This document shows, in pieces, positions 9,831 through 21,925 of a DNA stretch of 64,000 bases. The DNA lies in contig VWZP01010489.1 of assembly GCA_013396995.1 (NCBI GenBank), positions 162,857 to 226,856 on the forward strand. The letters run 5' to 3'. This stretch comes from Dicaeum eximium (taxonomy: Eukaryota > Chordata > Aves > Passeriformes > Dicaeidae). The notes beneath the pieces were generated by a model that saw only the letters and a program-made list of their open reading frames with translations, made no database searches and had not been told where the DNA came from. Numbering within the stretch: the stretch's first letter is position 1; every line of letters begins with the position of its first letter. Position numbers and translations under genes: made by a program.

Positions 9831-11280
9831 GGAAAGTGGAAAATGGGGAGAAAAAGGGGAGAAAAAGGGGAAAAGGGCTTTTATTAAAGGGAATTGAAAG
9901 GAGGGGCTGTTTCCTCTAAGGAAAAGCACAAAGCCGGGGGTTCGCTGGGAACGGGGAGCATCAGTGGCGCTTCTACTACAAAACTGTGACTTCAAGGGCA
10001 ATACCTCAAATAACTTCTGCAAAATAACAATAAAAGTATGGCAAACCTTATTCAATGGCTTCTCTCACTGTTGTTTTTTTTTTTTTGTGTGTGTGTGTGG
10101 TTTTTTTTTGGGGGGGGTTGGTTTTTTTGTTTTGTTTTGTTTTTTTTTTTTTAATGGAAAACCTCTGGGTAGGCTCCCCAGGGAATGGTCAGAACCCCAA
10201 GGATTAAAAGTCTTCTCTCTCATTTTTTGCCATTTCTTCGCTGTCTGTTCCAAGCAGCCTTGCTGATGAAGGAAAGGGAATTTTAATCTCTCTCCAATAA
10301 AAGTTTGGGCGTTCCCATCCCTCAGTGACTTTGCACAAGGCTTGAATTTATTTTCCTTCTAAACCAGAGGTTTCTGGACATTTATTTTGCTTTGCCTCTG
10401 GTTTATTAGGAGAAATTTATTAACATAAACCAGTTCCAGAGGTTTCCACAGTTCAAAATCAGAGCAGGACATTGGGTTTGTGGCCATGGCAATAATACTC
10501 AACCTTACAATGTCCTTACTGCGTTTAATAAAGTCTTGGCTTTATTTTATTGGGATCAAGAGGGAATTGTGATATCCATTCCTAAACAATGTGATGTATT
10601 AAATAGCTGTAATGTTGCAATTTTGATTTTTGGGCTTTTTCATGAGCATATTTGCTCACTATTGGATACCACTCAACTCTTTTATTAATTCAATGTTAGC
10701 AGACTTAATTCTCATTTGCTTTTGAATTAAATATTCATGTGGAACCTCTGAACTTCAGCAAAAAAAAAAAAATCAGAGAAATTTATCTTTAACTCTTTAC
10801 AGAATGTAATTTATGTCCCCTAATATGAGTTAACTGTGGATTAAATCCAGCCTGTATTGACTTGTCCTTAGGCAATCCCAATTTATCTCCTCTCCAGGGC
10901 TGCCACTTCCAGATACTCCAATCAATCCCTGAGTTATCAGCCCCTGAAGTTTATGGCCTGAATTCAGAAAGATTCATTTCAATAAAGTTTCTATTCAAAG
11001 GAGACTGCGAAATCAAACGCTCCAATTACAGATTTATCAAATATTAATAAGGAAAAACCTTCCAGATCTTCTGGATGCCAACATCCTTCTCCCCTGGTGT
11101 CAGGAAAGTAATTAGCAGCTGGCTTTGATTAAATTCTTCCCTCGGAGATTGCTGCTCTCAGTTTGAGGGAGAGGAAGGAATGCACACGACAGGATTCCCA
11201 ATTCCTCCTGAATTGAGCTGAAAGCTGAAGTTCATGACCAAGTTTTGCTGTTGTTACTGAGATTTTCTTTTTCCTCAGAG
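9831..11280. other. intergenic DNA upstream of MMADHC, no gene seen
   Basis: A polypurine stretch (9838-9880), a T/G homopolymer tract (10073-10153) and then unique sequence that turns AT-rich (10480-11060) with many TTAAT/ATTAA motifs. No splice-consistent coding exon was recognised. Confidence 0.6.
10073..10153. repeat. poly-T and G-rich low-complexity tract
   Basis: Runs of T interrupted by GTGTGTGTGTG and GGGGGGGTTGG. Confidence 0.9.
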
Positions 11281-11690
11281 ATCTCCAGCATGGAAAGGAC
11301 CTGGAGCTGTTGGAGAGTCCAGAGGAGACCATGGAGATGATCAGAGGGAAAGGCTGAGAGAATTGGGATTGTCCAGCCTGGAGAGGAGAAGGGAGAGCTC
11401 AGAGCCCTGCCAGGGCCTGAAGGGGCTCCAGGAGAGCTGGAGAGGGACTGGGGACAAGGGATGGAGGGACAGGACACAGGGAATGGCTCCCAGTGCCAGA
11501 GGGCAGGGATGGATGGGATATTGGGAATTGGGAATTCCTGGCTGGGCTGGAATTCCCAGAGCAGCTGTGGCTGCCCCTGGATCCCTGGCAGTGCCCAAGG
11601 CCAGGCTGGAGCAGCCTGGGACAGTGGGAGGTGTCCCTGCCATGGCTGGGGTGAAATGGGATGAGCTGGACTCTCATTTCCAACCCAAAG
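11281..11690 (+). mobile_element. CR1 LINE 3' end, young subfamily, 5' truncated
   Basis: The body runs from GTCCAGCCTGGAGAGGAGAA through CAGCTGTGGCTGCCCCTGGA and GTGGGAGGTGTCCCTGCC to TTTCCAACCCAAA. Over about 280 bases it is roughly 97% identical to the copy at 41340-41660, so both belong to a recently active group. Its 3' terminus is cut by an LTR joined at 11691. Confidence 0.93.
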
Positions 11691-11821
11691 TGGTGCCTTG
11701 NGGAATTGTTTTGTCTCCCTGCTCTGTGCACAGAGCTCAGCATCCCTTAATGTGAAGCCCAGACCCACACACTAAAGCAGCACAGAACCTGAAAAATATA
11801 AAACCAAAACCTCAGGCATCA
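11691..11821 (-). mobile_element. incomplete copy of the 459-bp LTR family, broken at a single N
   Basis: Only the first ten bases (11691-11700) and the last ~120 bases (11702-11821) of the LTR seen complete at 42060-42519 are present. About 340 bases are missing at the N at 11701. The flanking four bases differ (AAAG and TTTT), unlike the two intact copies, so the two halves may not belong together. Confidence 0.85.
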
Positions 11822-14800
11822 TTTTCCCCTTTAGAGGCATCAAAACCATTCCATGATTCCAGGACTGTTCTCCCTTTCTTTGGGACAGTGTTTTCCTCTT
11901 GGCACCTTGGCCAGGCTGCAGCACTGGGAACAGCCTCAGGAACTGCAGAACTTTCCCAGTCACCACCATCCCCAGCCTGAAAACTGAACTCCAAACCTCA
12001 TCTGGGGTTCTCCTTCCATGCCCAGACCTGCTGGATTCCTTGCTCTGGAAACAGAGGAGCCAGAGGTGCTCCCAAGAAGCTGCTTTGGTGCCCAAGACAA
12101 GCAGAAAGTGAATTTTCAGTTATTTCCTCTCTGCCCTTCCAGGAACCCAGAGAAGATGTGCAAACTCCATCCTTGGAGTCTTCAAAACGCTGGGATGAGG
12201 TCCTGGAATTGGACTGGAAACCCCAAACCAGGGTTTCATCCTTCATGTGGGTATTCGCTGGTTTTATTCCCAGTTCCACCCTGGAGGCACTGGAATTTTC
12301 CCAGGTGGGTTTCCCTTTGGATAGAGAAGATGCTGGTTAAGTATTTGCTAAAAACCCCCAGATATTCTTTATTCCCATTGTCCATTTATCTGTGCAATGA
12401 TGGATTGTGCTGGTGCTCCCGATTTTCCTAATGGCCCCCATTAAACTTCATTAGGACTGTGTTAAACCCAGCTCAAATCGTTGGCATTGATTTTGCATCT
12501 CTAAACCCTGCTCGAAGCAGATCAGGAGCGGAGCATGCCTGGCCTCCCCAGCATTCCAGCCACGTTCCCTGCACTTCCAAAGGGCAGGGAGAGGCTCTGG
12601 GATCTCAGCCTGTGCTCCAGGGGATATTTAGGATCACCCTGCAGAGCTGACAGATCTCAGCCACCCTTTGTCACTGCCCCAGCCAGGGAATTTTTAGTCT
12701 CCAAACTCCAGCTCAGCTTTTTTTTTTTTTCTGTTTATCCATTTCATTCCCTGTATTTATTTTTTCCTCATGTTTACACTGGGGCTCCCCCTTCCCTTGA
12801 CCTGCCAAACCTCGGGAATGAGGAATGTCTGTTCCTGAGTGCCAGGGAAACGGGGATGGAGGAAAAGGGAGGAAAGGTTGGAACGTGCTCTTTTTCCCAC
12901 AAAATAAACATCCTCTGGCTATAGGAAGAGTAAACTTCCCCTGGAAATGGATGTGTTTATATGAACAATCCCTTTCTTCTGGCATTTCCAGAGATTTGCT
13001 GGCTACCACTGGGAAAAGAGACTTTTAAGCCAGCGGTGCAATTACACCAGATAAGTCTTTGCATGAGTTGTTTTCTTTTTGGGAAGACATTCCCCCCAGG
13101 ATGGATGGCTGTGAACCTGGAAGGGATTTCCTCCTTTATCTCAGGGCCTCGTGTCGCTGCCTGCTGGAATGTCCACCCGATGGGCAGGGCAGGAAAGGGC
13201 CTTTTCCCAGAAAACTGCTTGGCTTTGACTCTGCTTTCCTGGGGATTTACTGGGAGTCCTTTACCAGCACAGCTTCCCCTCTATCTGCAATCTCCCAGTT
13301 TTTTACCAAAGAGAGAATTTTATCAACCTTCCTAAAGTGGGACGTGCCATTTCCAGGGACACCCTTCCAAGAGGAGCAGGATTATCCAAATGGATCTGAG
13401 CTTGGGGCAGACATTAATTCACCTCCATTTGGTTTAAGACAGAGAAGCCAAGCTTTAAAAACTTTATAATTTAGAGATTAAACAGGAATATTTTTCCTGG
13501 GAAGCGTGAGCTGCCCCTCATTGCTCACATGGGGTGAGTGAGGAGATTCCCAACTCCTTTTTCTCCCTTCCAGCAGCACCTCAGGGATTCTGCCACATCC
13601 AGCACAGCCTGTGGGGAACAGGGAATGATTGCAGGTTGGCTGTTTTGGGAGATATTTATATTTATGACTGGTCCCACTCCAAATCTGGGAATTGATGGAA
13701 TTTAGGTATCAATAATCTAGTGCTGAGGCCAGAAATAGTCTGGATTAAGTTTAACGTCACCTGAATTTGTCCCACACTGAAGCTGAACTCGGAAAAGGAC
13801 TGGTTTGTATCAGGAGTGCCTTTTCCTGAGGTCCCAGCTCTTGGATGGAGAGATCCAGAAGGAGCAGGAGGACATGGAGCTCTCCCTTGGGATCTGCTGG
13901 TGGCACAGACACCAGGCTTGGCAGCCTGGAATGCTCCAGGTCCTGGTGGTCCTGAGCCATCCATCTGCTCTGGAATGTGGCATTCCAGGCTCTGGGCTGG
14001 GGGCCTGGGTGCCAGATGTGCTGGGTGCCAGGTAGGAAAAGTTCCCCTCAGAACTGCATCAAAATCAGCTTTTTATAGGCTGCTTCTATTTTGGTCAATC
14101 TTTATCCATCTGGGAAGTGTTAGAAAACCTGAGGAGGCAGAATTCCTGCTTAAACCCAGTGCCATGCCTAATGGGCTACTTATTCCACCAGATTCCTCAT
14201 TTATTGTTTGTTTTTTTTAATAGATGTGGTCATATTTTTTAACCCTGGTGGATGGGAAGCGTGTCTCACAAAAAGGTTTATGGCACCGTGTGCTGCCTGT
14301 GAGTTATGAGGCTGTTCCTGTCTGGCAGGGAATGAAAGAGCCCAGCATCTGGCAGAATGTGAAAGCAGAAATCACAGAGCTTCCCCCTCTGTTGGAGGAG
14401 CTGGGCATGGCTGATGGATGTTGTGATAAAATGTCTCTTTTGACGTGTGAGGCAGGACAGTTGGAGGCCCTTTCTGTCCAAATTTATGGGGTTTAACCAA
14501 ACCCCCTGGCTGGAAGTCTGAGGGAATCAGTCATCGTGCAGCATGTTGCTGCCATGCCATAGCAGGGATGCTGAAAATCCCTGAATATTCCTTTTTGTCC
14601 CGTGTTTTAGGAGAAAATCTTAACTCAGCTCTTTGAAAAGGGAGGTCAGAATCCCTGGGATTTCAGGACATCCACCAGAAAATCTTCTTGCAAAGCCTCA
14701 TCAAGATTCTCCTTACCCACATTCAGAGCTCAGTGAAGTTTATGGAGCACCTTCCAATGCCTTTAGTGAAAAGTGGGCAAAAAATTCCCATTGGGAGATG

Positions 14801-17240
14801 TTACATATAAGGAATTCCCAGATATTTCCCCCTCTGAGTCACTGAGTGAGGCAGAATCCAGGTGTGAACTCCCTGTCTGGGCTTTTCAGCACTGATTTGG
14901 TACTTGGGGGTAAAATTATTGCTGTAGAGAGGCCTTGGGTGCAGTCCTGAGATAAATAATTATTCAAATTGCTGCATTTTGCTCTGTCAGATATTTAAAG
15001 TTAAACCTCTTAACTCGGAGAGCATTTTTATGTTGGACAAACGTTTTTACATTTTTATTTCTGCTGACAAACCTGGTTAGGTGCTGTTACCCAATTCTGT
15101 CACCAAACTCGTGCTCCTAATTTGCTTTTTTGCTGGTGTACCTCATTCTATGGCACAACATTTCTTTATCCTCCAGGAAGAATAAGGAATAGTGAAATTT
15201 CCAGAACATGTTCTTGGTGGGTTTAATATTCTCTTTTTTACCAGTTCAGGAATAACAAACAACCTCTTGACTCGTCACTGACAGATTCTTTTTTTTTTTT
15301 TTGGAGTTGGAATGACTCAAACAAATGAGTGAAAACTCCATTTTGCATGTGTCAACCTCCTCCTTTCTAAAGGTAACTTAAAATAAAGGCTCTTCACTTT
15401 CTCACATCGACTTCAGAAGGAAACATCAGACATTCCTCTTCCAAAGTTCTGATAGGAACAGATGAGACCTGTGAGATGATCAAAGGGAGAGGGAAGTTTG
15501 CTGAAATTCCCTGTCTGTGTGATGGAGCCGTGAAATGCTGCTGTGGGCTCCCATCCTGCACGTCAGATTTCAGCAGCAAACAGCAGCCAAAAGCTTCTTT
15601 GGTGCACATTGTTTGTGTTTTCAGTTGTCAGGGTCTTCCAAACGACTGGAAAAAAAGAAACTCAGAGGGGTTAACGATAGGTTGATCTGTGGGATAAATC
15701 AGTGTTATCCTCCAGGATAAATAAATGCTGATCAGAATAAATTGGATTGTTCCTGGTCCATTTTGCTGATTCCCTGCTGATTTTTTTTTTAAATTTTAAA
15801 TTTCACTTACCTCCCAGACAGATGCACAGCTTTGACAGCCCCAGGATCATTTAGTTGGAGTTGAATTAATATTTCCTTCAAACTTGTAGATGAACCACAA
15901 ACACCCAGAGATGCAGCAATGTGCAGATGATTTTCTTGAATTTGTAGTGTTTTTTTTTTCAACTCCACACAGCAGACCCAACATTTTGTGCTGTCTCCCA
16001 AATCTTTGGCTTTGACAGAAGGTACAAATTTCTGGTGTGTCTAACAAAAGGCAGCATCAACGCATCTCTGTGTACTTGAATATTCAAATTCACATCTTTA
16101 TTCATCTCCCTCCAGCGTTCCAAAGTCGCTCATCACCAACTCTGGGGATGAAGCACACGAGCTGTGAGCTCAAGAGAGGTTTCCTCCACAGAGGGACCAA
16201 GGAGAGCCCTGAGGGGATGGTGAGAGCATCATTTCATCACCCCAAAACTCAGCATCCCCTGGGAGCAACCCCGGCTCAGCTGCTCCTAACCAAGCCTGAA
16301 TAGAAAGGGAAAAGGAGCCTCCTGGCTTTGCCCATCCTTTCTGCCCTGAATAAAACAACTTTTGGAGTGAATCAGTTTGAGGGGAGAAAGCCTCAGGGCT
16401 GAATGTTTAGCTGAGTGAATCAGTTTGGTGTGAAAACCCAGCAGAAGGGCTGAATCTCTTTTAAAACTTTTCTTTTTCTGTTGTGCTCACTTTTTTCACC
16501 AGGGAGAAGCTGCCTTCAGCTCGCCTCTGGGACGCAGTTTTGGCTCTGGGTGCACCCATGGCTGCACCTATTTCCCTGTTCCTTCAGGAGCTTTTTGGGA
16601 GTGAATGAACTTGTGGAAAAAATGGCATTTCTCGTTAGTATGGGCTCTGTAGAGCTGCTGGAGCGAGCGGCTTTGGAAAGGTCACCGAGGCAGGGTGGCT
16701 GTGGGCTGTGACATCTCTTTTGTAGCACATCACTGCCTGCTGCGAGCGTTGCTGTCCCTCCAGACTTCCCGAGGATGCTGGGGACGTGTCCATGGCTCCA
16801 GAGCTGTCACCCTGCCAGCGACAGGGCAGAGGAAATGAAGGCACCGCTCCCTGGGGCACCTCGTGAATATTTATGGTGGCAGCGGGAAGGATTTCCACGG
16901 AGCTGCTCAGCCCGGGGGGAATCTGGAGCTGATTTTGCTGTTGCTGTTTGATTTGCAAGCTGCCAGGAACCATCCTAAAAGCCAGATGAGACCCCTCGGT
17001 GCACAGCAGTGACGGGGCTGTGACAGCCACCTCAGCCAAGGCCACGCGTCCCACACTGGGCTGTGACAGTCGAAACTCCTGAGGAGCTCCAGGGCTGGGG
17101 ACAGCAGGGCAGAGCTGATCATAACTCACTGATCACCCAAAAAACACCCCAGGGGCGAGGAAAAGGGGGAAGGAATCAACTCAGATCAGCCAAGGAACTG
17201 CTTGGCCAACCCTGAACGCTTGGGAGAGGGCCCAGCTCTG
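11822..17240. other. intergenic DNA, no gene seen
   Basis: Mostly unique, moderately GC-rich sequence with short T runs (12719-12731, 15291-15302, 15952-15959). Open frames up to ~135 codons exist but none has family resemblance or paired splice sites that I can defend. Confidence 0.6.
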
Positions 17241-17244
17241 GCAC

Positions 17245-17703
17245 TGATGCCTCAGGTTTTGGCTTTTGTATTTTTCAGGTTCTGTGCTGCTTTAGTGTGT
17301 GGGTCTGGGCTTCACATTAAGGGATGCTGAGCTCTGTGCACAGAGCAGGGAGACAAAACAATTCCTGCTCCACCTGGGGACCAAGGACAAATGATCCAAA
17401 CCTCAGGCCCAAGAGCACAAACACCGTGGAATGAAGAGAGAAAAACAAGAAGGATGGGACTGGATGGGCTAAAGCTGGAATTGGACAATGAACTCCAAGG
17501 TGCAAATGGAGCAGAACTGATCAAAGTGCCAGAGCCGTGCCCGGTGTCCATTTTGTGCCCATTTTGGTTCCTCTTGGGTGCAGCCCTGGCTGGGCTCTTG
17601 TGCTGCCCAAGGTGGATCCATGGAGGAAATGCTTTGAATAAATCCCTGCTTTATTCTGTGACTCTGCCCAGCCCCTGCTCTGAGGCAGCCTCTCAAGGCA
17701 TCA
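17245..17703 (+). mobile_element. solo LTR, 459 bp, with 4-bp target duplication
   Basis: The element starts TGATG and ends CATCA and is flanked by GCAC on both sides (17241-17244, 17704-17707). A polyadenylation signal sits in GAATAAATCCCTGCTTTATT near 17637. It is about 97% identical to the copy at 42060-42519. A 4-bp duplication is usual for class I (gammaretrovirus-like) elements. No internal coding sequence is attached. The right flank is CR1 sequence, and the left flank may be too, so it probably inserted into a CR1 copy. Confidence 0.9.
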
Positions 17704-17865
17704 GCACAGGGTGCCCAGAGCAGCTGTGGCTGCCCCAGGATCCCTGGAAGTGCCCAGGGCTGGGTTGGAGCAGCCTGGGGCAGTGGAAGTTGTCCCTGCC
17801 TGTGGCACAGCGAGGGACAGGATGGACTTTAGGATTCCAACCCAAACCATCTGATGGCTTTGTGA
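17704..17865 (+). mobile_element. CR1 LINE 3' end, interrupted by the LTR
   Basis: GCACAGGGTGCCCAGAGCAG is followed by CTGTGGCTGCCCCAGGATCC and then CCAACCCAAACCATCTGATG. The bases left of the LTR (AGGGCCCAGCTCTGGCAC) resemble the preceding CR1 positions. Confidence 0.9.
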
Positions 17866-20800
17866 CCCCTCTGCTGCCCGTGCCCCTCTCTGGCCCTTCC
17901 AGGCCTTCTCCATGCCCATCCGTGCCTGTGGAGTGGTTTATACACTTGCCAGTATTTAAACTGAGCCCAGCAGCCCTCAGCAGCAACAAAAGCCAGTGCT
18001 GTGTGTTTGTGCACTGACTGCTGATTGCCTGGGTCGGAGAAAAGTGGGTTAGACTCAGATTATTGCCTTTGTCCACGTTCCTGACCTTTTCCCTCGCACA
18101 TTGCATGGCCTGAGGGTGGAGGAAGGAGGATTAAAGGTTAAGAAACCTCTCTTGAAAGAGTTAGGATGCCTAAATGTTTAAAATGTTTCCTTTGCTCAGT
18201 AATTCCAATCTATATTAAAGCTAAAACCCTTCTGAGAGGTAATAAAACAGAGCAGTGGAGGAGATCATTGGGAAGATTAAGAAGAGGAGACTTAAGAGCT
18301 TACTCTTGATGCTTCTGGGTTTATACTTTGTTCTTGTTTTACTCTGTCAATCTCTTCTAGTGTTTCTCCCAGTGATTTTATTGTGTTTTTATGGAGCAGG
18401 GATGGTGCTGCAAACTACCAGGGAAAAGCTTGTTGTTGTTGAGTGGAGGGGGAAGAACATTCCTTTGCACATTTTTCGGTGTTCCTGTTATATCTCAAAT
18501 TTAGAAAGTAACAAGAAGCAGCATCCAGTTTTCATTAGTGCTTCAGGGTTTGGTTGGGTTTTTGTTTTTTTTTTTTTTTTTGGCACATATGTTTTCATTT
18601 TCAGGCGTCTGAAGGAGAAGATGAAATTTCTCCTTCTCAGCCAGCACTGGAGGACACCAGGACCAGCAGATTCCCGGGATTTTGGTGCCAGGTAGGAGCC
18701 TGGTAACGTCCTTTGTCTCCTCCTTTTAGGGTTATCCCTAAACCCAGCAGCAGTGGGAAGCACAGTGATGGTTTTTTGGGACAAAGGGTCGTGCTGTGAC
18801 TGCTTCCCTTATGTGAACGTTCCTCTTGACGCAGCCTGGCTGGTGGCTCACTTAATTTGCTACAAAAAAAAGCAAAAAAAAAAGGAAAAATTACATGATA
18901 TTCACGTTCCTGGAGGAGTTGTGTGTTCCATCTGGATACTGCAAACCTGTGAATCCTGTCCAAATAACTCCTGTGTTCTCCTTGCTTGGTTTTTGTGATT
19001 CTTGTCAGTTAAATATATCCAAGAGCTCCTGAGGCAGGAGCATGAGGGCAGCTCGTGCCTGGCACAGCCAAGGAATGCCCTTGGGAGATGCTCCCGTGGA
19101 GCATTTGCTCCCTGATCAAATCCCAGCAGCCTGGAATTCTGTCTGGGATGGCTCACAGGTGGGTGTTGGCAGGAATTCTGTGGAATTCCCACAGAAATGT
19201 GTTTTGTCAGGTCGGGTGTGAGCAGGCCTCGGAGCTCCGGGCCCGGTGCTCGCTGCCGCGCTGGCTCTGGGGGCACTGGGGGATGCTAAAAGGCTCCTCT
19301 CCCTCTTAATTTTGGTGTTTCTATGGAAACAGATCCCAAACGGGAATTGTTTTTTCCTGCTTTTTCTCATCCTGGTTTCGTCAGTGGGAAAAAGTGAAAC
19401 TTGGGATGGAAGCCAGGGCAGGTGGCTGTAGGTGTTGCTGTGGGGGCAGGACCAGGCCTTGCTGCTCACGTTCCTCTTCACTTCCAAACCAAAATATGTG
19501 GAAATAGGGACTCCAAAAGCTTCAGCTCTTATCTGGGAGATGATTTCTGAATTTTATTCAAAAAGTGACTTGTGTGACCATGACTTCAGGCAGAGCATTG
19601 CCACCAGCTGGAGGGAAGGAAGCTGCAGAGTTTTTCAGATTTCTCCTAACCCCTGACCTGGAACACCTCTAGCTTGGGTTTCAGGAATAAAAACCCAAAC
19701 TCTGAGCACCGTGCCATTATGAAAATAAAATATATTTTTGGGAAAGAGAATTTGGATGAAAAGGTTTTTGGGCCTGGCCTGTGTTTGTCAAAGAGATGAA
19801 AACCAGCAGCTCTTTGCTGTCTGAGGCATTTGGGTCTTCTCTTCATCACCACAAGAAGTGCAGGATAAGGAGGTGCAAGCTCAGGGTGAAAGTTGGGAGG
19901 AGAAATCCCTCTACAAGTCATCAGTGAAGCAGCTTCTTGGCAATAAAAACTTCAGGAATTGTTTTCCCTTTGGTGATAATCTTGGAAGTCTGGACACTGA
20001 GTGCTTGGCTGGAGAGGGACCTGGACCTCTGGGGGCTGCAGGACCTGGTTCATCTAATGGATTTGGTGCTTTTGAGTTTTTTCTAAAACTCCTCAGCGTC
20101 ACAGCAGGGTCACAGGTTCCACTATGCTCCAGGTGTTCCTTGTCTTTACTCCAAGGTGTCTCCACTAACGGATCACATTTTGTTTCATACCTGGCTTGGT
20201 GAATCCTTCAGGCCCAGCTATCCCAGAACCTGGCAAAAATGAGGAGTAACTCCAATAATTTTGGTTGTTACTGGTCAAACTGGGCTGAACCTCTGGCTGC
20301 ATCCAGAGGAGAAAGAGTGAAAAGGGAAGGAAGGAGGATGGTGAGCACGTGGTTAGGTTCAATCTCAAACCAAACAGGAGAGTTTCTCACAGGTTGGCTT
20401 GGGAATAATTCCCTTTTTGGGACATTACTCCTCTCTGTGGTGTTCAGGGACAAAGAACAGAGCTCAGGAAGATGATCTGTCCTGATATCTGTGACAGGAG
20501 GGAGAGCTGGCCTTGCCCTCCTTGTCACCCTGAGAAGGGAAAGCAGAACTGTCCAAGGGTTTTGAGGCTTTTCCCAAATCTCCCCATCCAGAGCTGGGCT
20601 GGAGCCCCTGATGGGATCTAAGCTGGGTCTAATTCTTAAGATCAGCACCTTGTCATGGTCTTCTTCAGCAGCCAGCTCTGCTCTGTGTACCTGGTTCCCA
20701 TCCTCTCAGATGGAGAGGCTCAAAGGGAGACTCCACTAGAAAAATCTTCTATTCACACAGAAAAGAAAGAGTTAAACTTTTTTTTTCCCTTTTCTTTTTT

Positions 20801-21303
20801 AAGGGCCTGCCTTGCTGTAAGTTTTGGTATTTAAAATTAATGAAGAAAATGAGAAAATAATGTGGCTCGGATTACTCCTCCTCAGCTGTCTTGCTTTTTC
20901 TGGCAAATTGTTGCTTGTAGACGTCTGGCATTTTATTTCTTTTTGGGATTTTTTTTTTTTAAGCACTGACATCTCTCATCATGCTCTATATAACTCTTTC
21001 TTGGGAATTCTGTGACGAGTGGATGGCCCCTCATTCCTGGTCCTGCTCCTCAGGGCATCCTTTTGCAAAGCCCTTCTCCCCCTCTTCCTTCCCTCCTCCA
21101 ACCTGTGGGCGTCTGACTCAGAGAGCTGGAGACTCATTCTGGAGTTTTCACGTGTAACTTCTCATTAATTAACTTGTGACTCAACATGTTCACATTAGAA
21201 AAGACAGGATTTGCAGTCTTGCTTTTGCATTTTCTTGTTTTTGATGCCTCATGGGTGCATGGTAGAATTCCTTTGGAGATGGTAACATTTGTAGGACAGA
21301 TCA
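17866..21303. other. intergenic DNA, no gene seen
   Basis: Unique sequence with T runs at 18563-18581 and an A-rich run at 18865-18890. A 146-codon frame at 18255-18695 has two hydrophobic stretches, but they come from T-rich DNA and it is not recognised. Confidence 0.6.
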
Positions 21304-21455
21304 AGTTGTGGTTGTCCCATCCCTGGAAATGTTCCAGATCAAGTTTGGAGTAACCTGGTCGAGTGGGAGGTGTCCCTGCCCATGGCAGGGGCTGGCATGG
21401 GATGGTTTTAAGGTCCCTTTCCACCCAAACCAGTCTGAAATTCTCATTGTAGGGC
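21304..21455 (+). mobile_element. CR1 LINE 3' end
   Basis: GGTGTCCCTGCCCATGGCAG, then TTTTAAGGTCCCTTTCCACC and CAAACCAGTCTGAAATTCTC, as at a CR1 3' end. Confidence 0.9.
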
Positions 21456-21642
21456 TAAAGAAGGTTCTGGCACTGGACCCAGGCTTGAAAGGAAAAGATC
21501 TTCTGGAAGCAGTGAGGTTCTTGCGTGAGTGCTGCAGTGGTGGGAACTCCTCTGCCCATATTGCCCTGCCCAGTTGGCCATGCCCTCCCAAATTCTCCAG
21601 GTCAAAATCCTGGCACTGAGCTGGCTCTGACAGCGTGGCTGG

Positions 21643-21925
21643 GTTGGGCGTCTTCCATCACGTTGGATTGAGCGGCTTCCATCACGTTGTGGTGGGCATC
21701 TTCAGCCATGCTGGGTTTGGTGTCTTCCATCACATTGGGTTGGGTGTCTTCCATCACACTGGGTGTCTTCCATTACATTGGGTGTCTCCCATCACGTTGG
21801 GTTGGGCATCTTCTATCAAACTGGGCATCTTCCATCATGTTGGGCGTCTTCAATCCCATTGGGTTGGGCATCTTCCACCACTTTGGACGTCTTCCACCAC
21901 GTTGGGTTGGGCGTCTTCCGTCAGC
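21643..21925. repeat. irregular ~24-bp minisatellite
   Basis: Repeated CTTCCATCACGTTGGGTTGG and GGGCATCTTCCATCA variants, about 12-13 units with frequent indels. Confidence 0.9.

Noticed and set aside
11281..11690. Gly/Trp-rich frames such as those at 11363-11755
   Set aside because: They translate a CR1 3' untranslated end, which is non-coding.
14224..14496. 90-codon frame with balanced amino-acid composition
   Set aside because: It starts after a T run, has no recognised homology, and its length is within chance in GC-moderate DNA. Possibly worth an RNA check, but not supportable as a gene.
18255..18695. 146-codon frame with two hydrophobic segments that looks like a small membrane protein
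   Set aside because: The hydrophobicity follows from T-rich DNA. There is no family resemblance, no clear splice partners and no promoter.
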